Assembly: GCF_008247605.1 (NCBI RefSeq)
Contig: NZ_CP043420.1
Location: forward strand, 3,162,001 to 3,226,000
DNA length: 64,000 bases
Direction: 5' to 3'
Source: Kushneria phosphatilytica
GTDB taxonomy: Bacteria; Pseudomonadota; Gammaproteobacteria; Pseudomonadales; Halomonadaceae
The notes under the pieces are model-generated. The model made no database searches. It was not told the DNA's origin and saw only the letters and a list, made by a program, of their open reading frames with translations. Made by a program: the position numbers and the translations under genes. This document shows positions 49,170-59,069 of this stretch, piece after piece (within the stretch, counting starts at the first letter, position 1; the number at the start of each line of letters is the position of its first letter).

Positions 49170-50573
49170 TCAGTAGCGATAGGCATCCGGCTTGAAGGGG
49201 CCTTCCTGCGGCACGCCGGTGTACTCGGCCTGCTTCGCAGTCATCTTCGTCAGCGTACCACCGAAGCCTTCCACCATGTAGCGGGCCACTTCCTCGTCGA
49301 GCTGCTTGGGCAGCACCGCCACGCTGATCTCGGGGCGGTCTTCCTTCGGCAGATCGGCAAAGCGTCCCTGATAGAGATGAATCTGCGCCAGTACCTGGTC
49401 GGCAAAGGAGCCGTCCATGACCCGCGAGGGATGGCCGGTCGCATTACCCAGATTGACCAGGCGCCCTTCGGAGAGCAACAGCAGATAATCGTCGCTGGCA
49501 GGGTCGAAGCTGTTCGGTCCGCCATCGCGATAAATCTTGTGGACCTGCGGCTTGATCTCTTCCCAGCCCCAGTGCTTGCGCATGTAAGCGGTGTCGATCT
49601 CGTTATCGAAGTGGCCGATATTGCAAACCACTGCGCCCTTCTTGAGTGCCTTGAGCATGCCGGCATCGCAGACATTGATGTTGCCGGTGGTCGTTACCAG
49701 CACATCGATGCGAGAGAGCAGCTCGCGATTGACGCTGGCGTCGGATTCATCGTTGTTGCCATCGACATAGGGCGAAACGACCTCGTAACCGTCCATGCAG
49801 GCCTGCATGGCACAGATCGGATCGACCTCGGTAACCTTGACGATCATGCCCTCGTTACGAAGGCCGGCTGCAGAGCCCTTGCCGACATCGCCGTAGCCGA
49901 TTACCAGCGCCTGCTTGCCGGAGAGCAGGTGATCAAGACCACGCTTGATGGCATCCGACAGCGAATGACGACAACCGTACTTGTTGTCGTTCTTGGACTT
50001 GGTGACCGAGTCGTTGACGTTGATTGCCGGCACCTTCAGCGTGCCCTGGCGCATCATGTCGACTAGCCGATGCACGCCGGTTGTGGTTTCCTCGCTGATG
50101 CCGTGAATGGCATCGAGCAGTTCGGGGCGCTTGTCGTGCAACAGACCGGTCAGATCGCCACCGTCATCCAGCACCATGTTGGGAGTCCAGCCGTTGGGCC
50201 CTTCCACGGTCTGTTCGATGCACCACCAGAACTCCTCCTCGGTCTCGCCCTTCCAGGCGAACACCGGCACACCGGAGGCCGCAATGGCAGCCGCAGCCTG
50301 ATCCTGAGTGGAAAAGATATTGCAGGATGACCAGCGGACACTGGCACCAAGCTCAACCAGCGTCTCGATCAGCACCGCGGTCTGAATGGTCATGTGAATG
50401 CAGCCGGCGATCCGGGCGCCTGCAAGCGGCTGCTCGGCGCGGTACTTCTCGCGGATCTTCATCAATGCCGGCATTTCGGTTTCAGCGATACGGATCTCGC
50501 GACGACCCCAGTCGGCCAATCCGATATCGGCAACCTTGTAATCCTGTGCGACGGCGTTTTCAGCGGTAGCCAT
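49170..50573 (-). CDS. ahcY: adenosylhomocysteinase (S-adenosylhomocysteine hydrolase)
   Basis: The 467-residue enzyme splits SAH into adenosine and homocysteine, relieving inhibition of methyltransferases. Landmarks: [20 protein letters not shown] near the start, [18 protein letters not shown], the Rossmann motif [10 protein letters not shown], and the conserved C-terminal KPDAYRY. The insertion typical of the longer bacterial and eukaryotic form gives the ~467-residue length. The ATG at 50573 is preceded by AGGAG. The leader contains an SAH riboswitch (50590-50665), so expression should rise with SAH. Confidence 0.97.
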   Translation of the reverse strand: MATAENAVAQDYKVADIGLADWGRREIRIAETEMPALMKIREKYRAEQPLAGARIAGCIHMTIQTAVLIETLVELGASVRWSSCNIFSTQDQAAAAIAASGVPVFAWKGETEEEFWWCIEQTVEGPNGWTPNMVLDDGGDLTGLLHDKRPELLDAIHGISEETTTGVHRLVDMMRQGTLKVPAINVNDSVTKSKNDNKYGCRHSLSDAIKRGLDHLLSGKQALVIGYGDVGKGSAAGLRNEGMIVKVTEVDPICAMQACMDGYEVVSPYVDGNNDESDASVNRELLSRIDVLVTTTGNINVCDAGMLKALKKGAVVCNIGHFDNEIDTAYMRKHWGWEEIKPQVHKIYRDGGPNSFDPASDDYLLLLSEGRLVNLGNATGHPSRVMDGSFADQVLAQIHLYQGRFADLPKEDRPEISVAVLPKQLDEEVARYMVEGFGGTLTKMTAKQAEYTGVPQEGPFKPDAYRY

Positions 50574-50589
50574 GCAGTGCTCCTGACAG

Positions 50590-50665
50590 ACAGCGGGCGC
50601 CGTTACTGATAACCACCGCTTCGAGCCTCGCGAAAACCTCCGCTGCAGCGCCCCTCGAAACGGCA
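50590..50665 (-). ncRNA. S-adenosylhomocysteine (SAH) riboswitch
   Basis: Read on the minus strand, the leader of ahcY holds the conserved blocks of the SAH riboswitch in the right order: CGAGGGGCGCTGCAGC, then GCGAGGCTCG, then TAACGGCGCCC. The GGGCGC of the first block (50653-50648) can pair with GCGCCC of the last (50600-50595), closing the core. The element ends about 17 bases before the ATG, next to the AGGAG site, so control of translation or termination is possible. Identified by eye from the consensus. Confidence 0.85.
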
Positions 50666-50760
50666 ACACAATCCGATGCCGCCCCGCTGCGGCATCCCGG
50701 GGCATGATAGCGTGTCTGCCCCGGCCAGTGCCACGTTCTCACCTGTCACAGGGTTCAGGT

Positions 50761-52011
50761 TCAGGTAGCGGATGAGGAGGATCCATCGACCACGCCTTTC
50801 ACGACTCGATCGATGGTCAGCCCCTGCACCAGAATCGAGAACAGCACAATAAGGTAGGTGATCATGACCAGCGGCTCACGCCAGGGAACGCTGGGTAATC
50901 CCAGCGCCAGTGCCACCGATATACCACCACGCAGCCCGCCCCATGTCAGTACTCGGGTAGTGCCTCGACGAAAGCCCACCCAGCGACGCAGTGTGGTCAG
51001 CGGGATACCGATGGTGAGATAGCGGGTAGCCAGAATGATCGCAATCAGTGGCAGCGCTACCCAGAGGTAGTGCAACTGAAAGGGAATCAGCAGCAGCTCC
51101 AGACCAATCAGCACAAACAGAATGGCGTTGAGCATTTCATCGATCAGTTCCCAGAACCCATCCACATAGGTGCGCGTGTTCTGCGACATGGCCCCGGTAC
51201 GCGCCATGTTGCCGATGATCAGCCCGGCTACCACCATGGCAATGGGACCTGACACCTCAAGCTGCGAGGCCAGTGCATAGCCGCCCACTACCAGCGCCAG
51301 AGAGAGCATCACCTCGACCTGGTGCTGATCGATGGCCTTCATCAGGTAATAGACCAGCGCGCCGACCGCCATGCCCAGCGCAATGCCGCCGCCGGCCTCC
51401 TGGGCAAACAGCAGGCCGATATGAGGCAGCGTCAGTGCCTCATGTGTCGAAGCAGCCCCCAGCAGGGTCGAGAACACCACGACCGCTACGCCATCGTTGA
51501 ACAGCGACTCGCCAACAATCTTGATTTCCATATCGGCAGGCGCCCCGGCGCTGCGCATGATCCCCAGCACTGCAATGGGATCGGTCGGTGCAATCAGTGC
51601 GCCAAACACCAGGCACCATAACCAGGGAATGCCGGCACCAAACACGGCAAACAGCGCCCAGGCAGCACTGCCTACCACCACCGTCGAAATAACCACGCCA
51701 CCTGTAGCCAGCAGGCCGATCGACCACCGGTAACGTCTGAGCTGATCGAGATCGACGTGCAGGGCACCGGCAAACAGCAGAAATGACAGCATGCCGTCCA
51801 TCAGCAGCGTGTTGAAGTTGATCCGCTCAAGCCAGTGGCGGGCCTGGTCAGTGATCACGGTGACACCAAAGTGATTGAGCACCAGCAACAGCAGGGAGAT
51901 CAGCAGTGCAATGACCATCACGCCAATGGTCGCGGGCATGCGTATGAAGCGGTGATTGAACCAGGAAAACAGGGCAGTGATGGTAATAAAAAGTGCAGCA
52001 ATATTGAGCAT
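50761..52011 (-). CDS. NhaP-type Na+/H+ antiporter (CPA1 family)
   Basis: The 416-residue protein has 12-13 membrane segments. Ion-binding motifs of the CPA1 family are visible: FGALIAPTDPIAVLGIM (TD pair), VGESLFNDGVAVVVFS (the ND pair) and WGGLRGGISVALALGLP near the end. It expels Na+ (or K+) in exchange for protons across the inner membrane. I start at the ATG at 52011 (MLNIAALF) because the 34 residues upstream look non-coding. It sits between ahcY and metK on the same strand but has no obvious metabolic link to them. Confidence 0.92.
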   Translation of the reverse strand: MLNIAALFITITALFSWFNHRFIRMPATIGVMVIALLISLLLLVLNHFGVTVITDQARHWLERINFNTLLMDGMLSFLLFAGALHVDLDQLRRYRWSIGLLATGGVVISTVVVGSAAWALFAVFGAGIPWLWCLVFGALIAPTDPIAVLGIMRSAGAPADMEIKIVGESLFNDGVAVVVFSTLLGAASTHEALTLPHIGLLFAQEAGGGIALGMAVGALVYYLMKAIDQHQVEVMLSLALVVGGYALASQLEVSGPIAMVVAGLIIGNMARTGAMSQNTRTYVDGFWELIDEMLNAILFVLIGLELLLIPFQLHYLWVALPLIAIILATRYLTIGIPLTTLRRWVGFRRGTTRVLTWGGLRGGISVALALGLPSVPWREPLVMITYLIVLFSILVQGLTIDRVVKGVVDGSSSSAT

Positions 52012-52100
52012 GCGGTCGTCATTCCGAAGCTGACTGGATATCGATGACTCAGGATAACGCATGCCCGATGCTACGGTAGCGCCGCATGATGTCGCAGAAA

Positions 52101-52128
52101 TGAAAAGGCCCACCAGTCGGTGGGCCTT
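52101..52128 (-). terminator. terminator of metK
   Basis: On the minus strand AAGGCCCACC/GGTGGGCCTT forms a 10-bp stem with a four-base loop, followed by TTTTCA. It lies 23 bases past the metK stop and separates metK from the antiporter gene. Confidence 0.85.
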
Positions 52129-52150
52129 CGCATCGCCTGAGGTGAGGCGC

Positions 52151-53374
52151 TTATTCCAGACCCGCGGCAGCTTTCAGGGCTGCAGCACGATCGATCTTTT
52201 CCCACGGGAACGCCGTGAAGGTCTCGACATGCTCCTCGCCGTTGAAGTCCGTCCAGCGATAGCTGTGTTCGAACGGCTCGCGGCCGAAGTGACCGTAGGA
52301 AGCGGTCAGCTGATACATCGGGTGCAATAGATCGAGCATGCGGGTAATGGCATGAGGGCGCAGATCAAAATGCTCGCGCACCAGCTCGATGATGCGATCA
52401 TCACCGATCCGACCGGTACCGAAGGTATTGATCGATACCGACGTCGGCTCGGCGACACCAATGGCGTACGAGATCTGAATCTCGCACTTGTCAGCCAGGC
52501 CGGCAGCCACGATGTTCTTGGCCACATAACGTCCGGCATAGGCGGCACTGCGATCGACCTTGGAAGGATCCTTGCCGGAGAAGGCACCGCCACCATGGCG
52601 GGCCATGCCACCATAGGTATCGACGATGATCTTGCGCCCGGTCAGGCCGCAGTCACCCACCGGACCGCCAATCACGAACTTGCCGGTCGGGTTGATATGA
52701 AAACGTGTCTCGTCGGTAATCCACTCAGCCGGCAGCACATCACGGATGATCAGCTCCTCAACAGCGTGACGCAGCTCTTCCTGTGAAATGTCGTCATCGT
52801 GCTGGGTGGAGAGCACCACGGCATCGACGGCAACCGGCTGACCATTGTCACCATAGCGGAAGGTGACCTGGCTTTTGGCATCGGGGCGTAACCAGGAGAG
52901 CGTGCCGTTACGCCGCAGCTGTGACTGACGCTCGACCAAACGGTGTGAATAGTGAATTGGCGCCGGCATGTAGGAGGGCGTTTCGTTGGTGGCGTAACCG
53001 AACATCAGCCCCTGATCGCCTGCCCCCTGATCCTCGGGTTTGCTGCGATCCACCCCCTGGGCGATATCGACGCTCTGCTTGCCGATCAGATTGATGACCC
53101 CACAGGTGGCCCCATCAAACCCCACCTGAGAGGAGGTATAGCCGATCTCGGTAATCACCCGGCGCACCAGGTCCTCCAGATCGACCCAGGCACTGGTCGT
53201 GATTTCGCCCGCCACGATCGCCACACCCGTCTTGACCAGCGTTTCACAGGCCACGCGTGCGTGTTTGTCACGAGCGATCAGCGCATCGAGCACCGCGTCG
53301 GAAATCTGATCGGCAATCTTGTCCGGATGACCTTCGGATACGGATTCGGAAGTGAACAGGGAATATTCGCTCAT
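52151..53374 (-). CDS. metK: S-adenosylmethionine synthetase
   Basis: The 407-residue enzyme makes SAM from methionine and ATP. Motifs: [17 protein letters not shown] (ATP-binding), [12 protein letters not shown] and the P-loop-like [16 protein letters not shown]. The start is the ATG at 53374 ([11 protein letters not shown]), with GAGGG upstream; the longer frame to 53497 is unsupported. It ends in a strong terminator. No SAM riboswitch is evident upstream, although the related ahcY gene has an SAH switch. Confidence 0.97.
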   Translation of the reverse strand: MSEYSLFTSESVSEGHPDKIADQISDAVLDALIARDKHARVACETLVKTGVAIVAGEITTSAWVDLEDLVRRVITEIGYTSSQVGFDGATCGVINLIGKQSVDIAQGVDRSKPEDQGAGDQGLMFGYATNETPSYMPAPIHYSHRLVERQSQLRRNGTLSWLRPDAKSQVTFRYGDNGQPVAVDAVVLSTQHDDDISQEELRHAVEELIIRDVLPAEWITDETRFHINPTGKFVIGGPVGDCGLTGRKIIVDTYGGMARHGGGAFSGKDPSKVDRSAAYAGRYVAKNIVAAGLADKCEIQISYAIGVAEPTSVSINTFGTGRIGDDRIIELVREHFDLRPHAITRMLDLLHPMYQLTASYGHFGREPFEHSYRWTDFNGEEHVETFTAFPWEKIDRAAALKAAAGLE

Positions 53375-53515
53375 GAAGACCCTTGACCCTCTCGTCTTTG
53401 ACACAGGAACTGCGGGTAGGCATTGGCCGAACGGCCATCGATACGGCATCGGCAAGAGGCCGACGACTGGTAGATAACCGAATCGGCAAGTGTACACGCT
53501 GAATTCGGATGGTGC

Positions 53516-55243
53516 CTACTCAAGCGCTTCCAGCGAACCGCCCATCATCCGTTCGATGTTCTCTGCCGGTTGTGGCCGGGCAAACAGGTACCCCTGCATG
53601 CGCTGAATGCCCAGGGTCTGCAACGTCTGTCGCTGAGCCTCGGTCTCGACCCCTTCTGCGACCACATCCAGATTCAACCCATCGGCCAGCGCCAGCATCG
53701 AACGAATGATGGAACGATCACTGTCGTCATCGGCTACGCCCTTGATGAAGGTGCGATCGATTTTCAGCGTGTCAAAGGGCAGATGCTTGAGATAAGCCAT
53801 CGAGGAATAGCCGGTGCCGAAATCATCCAGCGACAGATGCGCACCGAGCTCTCTCAGAGCACACAGGGTGTCGGCAGATGCCTGAGGATCATGCATCATG
53901 ACTGTTTCGGTGACCTCGAAACCGAAGCGGATGCGCTTACCGGAGGATGAAACACCTGCCAGAATGGTGCGGACATCCTCGACCAGACGGGGCTGGGCGA
54001 TCTGTCGGGGAGAAAGATTGACCGATATCCGCAGTTCCGGGCTGCCCCCTTGCATATTCTGCCAGAGCACCGCCTGACGACAGGCCTGCTCGATCACCCA
54101 GCGTCCCAGCGGCACGATCAGCCCCGTTTCCTCGGCCATTGGAATGAAATCGCCGGGCATGATCAGCCCCCGTTCCGGATGCTGCCAGCGCAGCAACGCC
54201 TCGACAGCCTCGACACGCCCGGTGGCAGCTGATACGACCGGCTGATAGTAAAGCCGTAGTTCATCATGATGAATGGCGTGCCGCAGGGCAGCCTCCAATC
54301 TGATCCGTTCGGTGACGCGCTGTCTCAGCACAGGCTCAAAACAGGCATGCCGGCCGCGTCCCGAACGTTTGGCAGTAAACATCGCCATTTCCGCGGCCTG
54401 AAGCAGTGACTCGGCACTGTCTCCCGGCTCTGCCAGGGCGATGCCGATACTGGCGCTCGAATGAACCGAGTCGTCAGGCAACTCGATAGGCTGTTCCAGC
54501 GATGCCAGAATACGACGCGCCAGAGCCGTTACCTCTTGCTTCTCGTGAGACTGCATCACGATCACGAATTCGTCGCTCGCCAGCCGGCCGACGCTATCAT
54601 GCTCCCCCACGCAGCCACGCAACCGCCGTGACACCTCGATCAGCACCTGATCGGCGGTTGCATGCCCATAAGTGGCATTAATGCGTTTGAAATGATCAAT
54701 ATCGACCAGCAGCACAGCAGTCGCGTGTTCATCCGAAGCCAGCATCCCGGTCAGGCGTTCGAAAATTGCCGTGCGATTCAGGGCACAGGTCAGAATGTCA
54801 TAATGCGCCCGGCGACTCAGCTCCTGCTCCAGCTGCTTGCGTTCCGTGACATCGCGGGAAAAGGTGTAATACTCGATTCGCCCACCGAGATCGAGCTGCC
54901 AGACAGAGGTCTCTACGGTCTTCCGGACCCCGTTGCTGCAGACAATCGGGAGCTCCAGAATGGCGCCCTCCGAACCACGCACATCCCGGTTCAACAACCC
55001 TTCAATCTGCATCCGACGCAAGTCCGGACCTTCGTCTTCCGGCGTCAACAGCAGGAAGCCCTGTTTACCAATGACCTCCTCTCGCTGCCAGCCGAACAAC
55101 CGCTCGGCAGCGCGATTCCAGTCCAGGATGCGCCAGTCGGCATCCAGTGATGCAAAGGCATCGCGAGCGCTATCAATGATGCGACGCTCGCGTAGCCGGC
55201 TCTCTTCCAGTGCTTCCCAAAGAGCCTTGATCCTGTATGGCAT
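53516..55243 (-). CDS. PAS-GGDEF-EAL protein, probable c-di-GMP phosphodiesterase
   Basis: The 575-residue protein has an N-terminal PAS/PAC sensor (IDSARDAFASLDADWRILDWNRAAERLFGW, about residues 20-130), a GGDEF domain and an EAL domain. The GGDEF signature reads ASDEF (in GRLASDEF), so the cyclase may be inactive and only bind GTP. The EAL part is intact: EALLRW, NLSPRQ, FEVTETVMM, DDFGTGYSSM, DTLKIDRTF and VAEGVETEAQ. The expected net activity is c-di-GMP hydrolysis under PAS control. No membrane segment is seen, so it is cytosolic. Confidence 0.9.
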   Translation of the reverse strand: MPYRIKALWEALEESRLRERRIIDSARDAFASLDADWRILDWNRAAERLFGWQREEVIGKQGFLLLTPEDEGPDLRRMQIEGLLNRDVRGSEGAILELPIVCSNGVRKTVETSVWQLDLGGRIEYYTFSRDVTERKQLEQELSRRAHYDILTCALNRTAIFERLTGMLASDEHATAVLLVDIDHFKRINATYGHATADQVLIEVSRRLRGCVGEHDSVGRLASDEFVIVMQSHEKQEVTALARRILASLEQPIELPDDSVHSSASIGIALAEPGDSAESLLQAAEMAMFTAKRSGRGRHACFEPVLRQRVTERIRLEAALRHAIHHDELRLYYQPVVSAATGRVEAVEALLRWQHPERGLIMPGDFIPMAEETGLIVPLGRWVIEQACRQAVLWQNMQGGSPELRISVNLSPRQIAQPRLVEDVRTILAGVSSSGKRIRFGFEVTETVMMHDPQASADTLCALRELGAHLSLDDFGTGYSSMAYLKHLPFDTLKIDRTFIKGVADDDSDRSIIRSMLALADGLNLDVVAEGVETEAQRQTLQTLGIQRMQGYLFARPQPAENIERMMGGSLEALE

Positions 55244-55386
55244 TGCCTCTGCACCCGAGTGTCCCGCCCGATGCGATACTTATCGGTCTGTAATGATGGT
55301 ACTTGAGCCTCCTCCACTTCGCATACCGTATGGGCGCGATCTCCAGCGGCCCCATCCTCATCCTCTCTTCGGAATGTCAGTCGATG

Positions 55387-56136
55387 TCAACTGATGGTAT
55401 AGCCACCATCGACCACCAGATTTTCGCCGGAAAGCATGGCGGAAGCCGGTGTGGCAAGATAAACAACCGCATGAGCTACATCCTCGGGCTCGGCGAAGCG
55501 GCGCAGGGGAATGCGCTCACGAGCGCGCTCCCCCTCGGGGCCGGACCAGGCCTGCTGGCCCAGCTCGGTCATCACGATCGTCGGCGACACCGCGTTGACC
55601 CGCACGCCCCGCGGTGACCACTCCAGCGCCAGTGAACGCGTCAGGCCGATTACCCCTGCCTTGCTGGCACAGTAGGCCAGGTGCTGATCCAGCGCGACCA
55701 GCCCGGCCTGGGAGGCGATATTGACGATTGCCCCTTCACCACGCTCGAGCATCTGGCGACCGAAGACCTGACTGCTCAGGAAAGTCCCCTTGAGATTGAC
55801 GTCCAGGGTGCGATCCCAGTGCTGCTCGCTGAGATTTTCGGCTGCATCCAGGGCAATGACACCAGCATTGTTGACCAGCACATCGATCGGCCCCAGCCGC
55901 GCCGTCACTTCATCACGGGCCTGATCGAGTTCATCACTGCATGTCACATCGGCTACCACGCCAATGGCATCCTCGAAATGGTCGGCCGCCTCGATCACCT
56001 GTTCATCCCGATCAAGCATGGCCAGGCGGGCGCCCTGGCGCGCCATGGCAGTACAGATGGCCAGACCGATACCGGCAGAAGCGCCTGTCACCACTACCAC
56101 GTGATCATCGAGGCGCCAGGGCTCATGCGTTGCCAT
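55387..56136 (-). CDS. short-chain dehydrogenase, polyol-type
   Basis: The 249-residue SDR has the cofactor motif TGASAGIG, LVNNAG, the Ser in NIASQAG and the catalytic YCASK. It ends GGYTIS without extra domains. It overlaps the upstream MFS polyol permease gene by 14 bases, so the permease substrate is probably its substrate or a precursor. In tetritol-using bacteria an SDR of this type oxidises threitol; that is the most attractive role here but is inferred from context. Other sugar alcohols are possible. Confidence 0.85.
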   Translation of the reverse strand: MATHEPWRLDDHVVVVTGASAGIGLAICTAMARQGARLAMLDRDEQVIEAADHFEDAIGVVADVTCSDELDQARDEVTARLGPIDVLVNNAGVIALDAAENLSEQHWDRTLDVNLKGTFLSSQVFGRQMLERGEGAIVNIASQAGLVALDQHLAYCASKAGVIGLTRSLALEWSPRGVRVNAVSPTIVMTELGQQAWSGPEGERARERIPLRRFAEPEDVAHAVVYLATPASAMLSGENLVVDGGYTIS

Positions 56137-57478
56137 ATGCCACCTCCCCGGTATGTCCGGAAGACGCTTCGGCCATTTCCGCTTCGTCGCTCTGATCCAC
56201 CTTCAGCCAGTGCAGCATCACGAAGGCGCTGGCATAGAGGGCTACAAAGGTCCAGACCACGCCAACATTACCCAGCAGGGGCTGCACCACAGCCACTACG
56301 GCCGTTCCCAGGAAAATGGCGCCGCCGGCTGCCGTGGTATACATCGCCATTGCCGCACCCTTGTGCTCGGGGACCAGCGCCGGCATGATCGCCCCCATCG
56401 GCACGAAACCGGCCAGCATGATACCGAATACGGTGCCTGCAGCCAGCGACACGAAGTAGCCCCAGTCCGACCCTGCCGGCACCATATGCGGCACATACCA
56501 CCAGGCCAGCAGACCGACGGCCGAGCCCACCACGCCAAACCAGCGCACGGTACGCGTCCAGCCCCATCGATCGCCGAGAGTACCGAAGGCAGCGTTGAAC
56601 AGAATATTGCCGGCATAAACCACAGTGGTCATCAGCAGCCAGCGCGACTGCCCCCAGCCCAGATCGTCAGCAATGACGGCCGGCAGGATGACAAACATGC
56701 CGAATTCGGGCGCAGTATTGATCAGACGCACCAGAAAGCCCATGGCCACCCGTGGCTCACGGAACGTCAGCCGCAGCCCGCTGGTGATCACTTCAGAGGC
56801 GGACTCGCCCGATGGCGCCAACCGCTGCCTGCCGGTCGGCTCACGAACGCCGAACCAGGCCAGCAGAAAGCCCAGCGTCACCAGGCCGGTCGAGGCCCAC
56901 ATGCTGCCAACTTCACCGGTACTGCCACCACCGAAAAACGGAATCGACACCACGGCAAACAGCGAGCCGAGTGTAGGCAGGCCACCGGTAAACATGACGT
57001 AGAACCAGCCGACCGCCGCACCGTTGCGACTGCGAGGTGACACGGCATTGATCCAGACCAGAAAGGCGAAGGCGAACAGCGGGAAGCCAAAGCCACGCAT
57101 GAAATAGGTCACAAAGACCATCACGACAGAGTCGATACTCAGTGACCAGAGAAAGGCCACTTCGAATACCACCCAGATCAGAAAGCCCAGCAGCATTACG
57201 CGGCGGGGCCCGAACAGATCCGCCAGTGCGCCGGAGAGATAGGAAGCCAACAGCACCGCAAGGCTGTACATGGCAATAATGGTTGGCACCAGCGGTGCGC
57301 CGGCCTCACCCAGTGCCTGGGTCATGTGCGGAGCAATGAAATTGGACTCGACACCATTGCCGGTCATGAAGATCAGTACGCCGAGAAAGCCCCAGCGCAG
57401 ACTATGGGGGATTCCGATGCGGTCCAGCCAGGATTCCCCCGGCTCGCCAGCAACTGCTTTCGTCGTTGTCGCGCTCAT
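56123..57478 (-). CDS. MFS transporter, polyol permease family
   Basis: The 451-residue protein has 12 membrane segments and resembles polyol permeases such as RbtT and DalT: IPHSLRWGFLGVLIFMTGNGVESNFIAPHM at helix 1, DLFGPRRVMLLGFLIW and FMRGFGFPLFAFAFLVWINAV. It would import ribitol, arabitol or a tetritol with protons. I use the ATG at 57478 (MSATTTKAV); the longer frame adds 16 residues. It is transcribed after the polyol dehydrogenase gene (108-base gap) and overlaps the SDR gene by 14 bases. Confidence 0.85.
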   Translation of the reverse strand: MSATTTKAVAGEPGESWLDRIGIPHSLRWGFLGVLIFMTGNGVESNFIAPHMTQALGEAGAPLVPTIIAMYSLAVLLASYLSGALADLFGPRRVMLLGFLIWVVFEVAFLWSLSIDSVVMVFVTYFMRGFGFPLFAFAFLVWINAVSPRSRNGAAVGWFYVMFTGGLPTLGSLFAVVSIPFFGGGSTGEVGSMWASTGLVTLGFLLAWFGVREPTGRQRLAPSGESASEVITSGLRLTFREPRVAMGFLVRLINTAPEFGMFVILPAVIADDLGWGQSRWLLMTTVVYAGNILFNAAFGTLGDRWGWTRTVRWFGVVGSAVGLLAWWYVPHMVPAGSDWGYFVSLAAGTVFGIMLAGFVPMGAIMPALVPEHKGAAMAMYTTAAGGAIFLGTAVVAVVQPLLGNVGVVWTFVALYASAFVMLHWLKVDQSDEAEMAEASSGHTGEVAYGNA

Positions 57479-57586
57479 GCTGCCTTCCGTCCTTGTACAC
57501 TGCGAGCACAAAAGATACGAAATCAACCGATGACAGCTGCCTCATGGCAGCTGTCATAAGAATGTCAACGTGGGCTGATTCGTACT

Positions 57587-58702
57587 TCAGGGGATGAGGA
57601 TCACTTTCATCGAATTGGCACCGCTTTCCATCAGCTCGAAGCCCTCCTGGAATTGCGACAGCGGCAACTTGTGGGTCACCACCCCCTCGGTCGGGAAGCT
57701 GCCGTCACTGATACCGTCGATAACCAGCGGATAACAGTACGGGCCCAGATGCGAGCCCAGCAGGTCGAGTTCCTTGCGATCGGAGATGATGCTCCAGTCG
57801 ACTGACACCGCATCACCAAAGACACCGAACTCCACGAAGCGTCCCAGCTTGCGGATCATGGAGAGCCCCTGCTCGACCGAGGAGGGATGGCCGGTCGCCT
57901 CGATATAGATGTCGCAGCCATAGCCGCCGGTCATCTCCTTGACGATACTGACCACGTCATCCTTTTTCGGATTGAGCACTACATCGGCACCAAACTGCTT
58001 CGCCATGTCGAGTCGGCCGTCGAACAGATCCAGCACGACCAGCTTCTCGGCACCCGCCTTTTTCGCTGCGCCAACCATGCCGAGCCCCAGCGGGCCGGCG
58101 CCGGAGAGCACTACCACATCGCCCAGCTCGATCTGCGCGCGCTGCACGGCATGCAGGGCGCAGGCGTAGGGCTCGATCAGGATCGCTTTCTCCAGCGGCA
58201 GATCCTCGGGCACGTGGTAGTTGATCGCTTCCTTCGTGAACTTCATGTACTCGGCCATGCCGCCGTTGACATTGTTCTGGAAGCCATAGAGATCGTGCTT
58301 CTCGCACATCCAGTACTGCCCGCGGTTACAGAAGCGGCAGTTCCAGCACGGCACGATCTGCTCGGAAATCACGCGATCTCCGACGCTGAACCCTTCGACC
58401 TGCGCCCCCACCTTGACGATGCGCGCCAGGAATTCGTGCCCTGGAATCATCGGCGCCTTGATATAGGGCGGCTGAAATTCATCACCCCAGAAGCTGGGCG
58501 CGCCGTGAAAGGATTTGATGTCACTGGCACAAATCCCACAGCCTTCGACTCGCACCAGAATCTCGTGCTCGTTCTCCAGCTCGGGGACCGGCACTTCCTC
58601 ATAGCGATAGTCGCCAGGGCCATAGGCCACTACGGCCTGCATGGTGGCAGGAATCTCTTCGGTAGACGCCTGGCTGCGCTGATGGGTCGTCGTATCACTC
58701 AT
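57587..58702 (-). CDS. zinc-dependent polyol dehydrogenase, erythritol/L-threitol dehydrogenase-like (copy 1)
   Basis: The 371-residue medium-chain dehydrogenase has catalytic-zinc residues in GCGICASDIKSFHG and PGHEF, a structural-zinc cluster PCWNCRFCNRGQYWMC, and a Rossmann motif GAGPLGLG. Overall it resembles the erythritol/L-threitol dehydrogenases described from tetritol catabolic loci. It would oxidise a tetritol to erythrulose with NAD+. A second copy lies at the end of the window, differing at about 15 of the 121 last residues by my count. It heads the dehydrogenase-permease-SDR group, downstream of the ABC importer genes and their terminator. Confidence 0.85.
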   Translation of the reverse strand: MSDTTTHQRSQASTEEIPATMQAVVAYGPGDYRYEEVPVPELENEHEILVRVEGCGICASDIKSFHGAPSFWGDEFQPPYIKAPMIPGHEFLARIVKVGAQVEGFSVGDRVISEQIVPCWNCRFCNRGQYWMCEKHDLYGFQNNVNGGMAEYMKFTKEAINYHVPEDLPLEKAILIEPYACALHAVQRAQIELGDVVVLSGAGPLGLGMVGAAKKAGAEKLVVLDLFDGRLDMAKQFGADVVLNPKKDDVVSIVKEMTGGYGCDIYIEATGHPSSVEQGLSMIRKLGRFVEFGVFGDAVSVDWSIISDRKELDLLGSHLGPYCYPLVIDGISDGSFPTEGVVTHKLPLSQFQEGFELMESGANSMKVILIP

Positions 58703-59069
58703 GACTGCTCTCCCGCTGCATAATCATCTGAACAGAATTCGATCATATGTACTGATAACAGTGCAGGCAGGCATGATGACCATCAAGCCAGAGGCGCTTA
58801 TACTTTAGACTCACCTATTGTAGCTGCGGTCAAAAGGCCATGGCTGCAGGCCTGCAGTGATGTCATTCAGGCCAATATCGAGCGGCTTTCACCTTTAATA
58901 CAAAAGATAACGCCCGGAACAAATGATCACGCTTCTGAGCACTCGGTAAAGCACCAGGTTCTCTCACGGACTCCATTAGCGGTCATCACAATGCAGTCGG
59001 CATCAAAAAAAGCGGCGACCCCATGGGTCGCCGCCTCGTCTGAAAGTAATGAACGTTCAGTAAGCTCGA
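58703..59069. other. 367-base gap between the ABC importer genes and dehydrogenase copy 1
   Basis: It holds the terminator at 59004-59034 and presumably the promoter of the dehydrogenase-permease-SDR operon. On the minus strand TTTTGACCGCAGC and, further down, AGTATAAG are candidate promoter parts, but their spacing is not convincing. No gene or clear operator is seen. Confidence 0.4.
59004..59034 (-). terminator. terminator of the ABC importer operon
   Basis: On the minus strand GCGGCGACCC/GGGTCGCCGC forms a 10-bp stem with a three-base loop, followed by a run of seven Ts. It lies about 35 bases past the binding-protein gene. Confidence 0.9.

Noticed and set aside
53375..53515. Possible SAM riboswitch before metK
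   Set aside because: The 141-base region shows none of the conserved SAM-I or SAM-II blocks.
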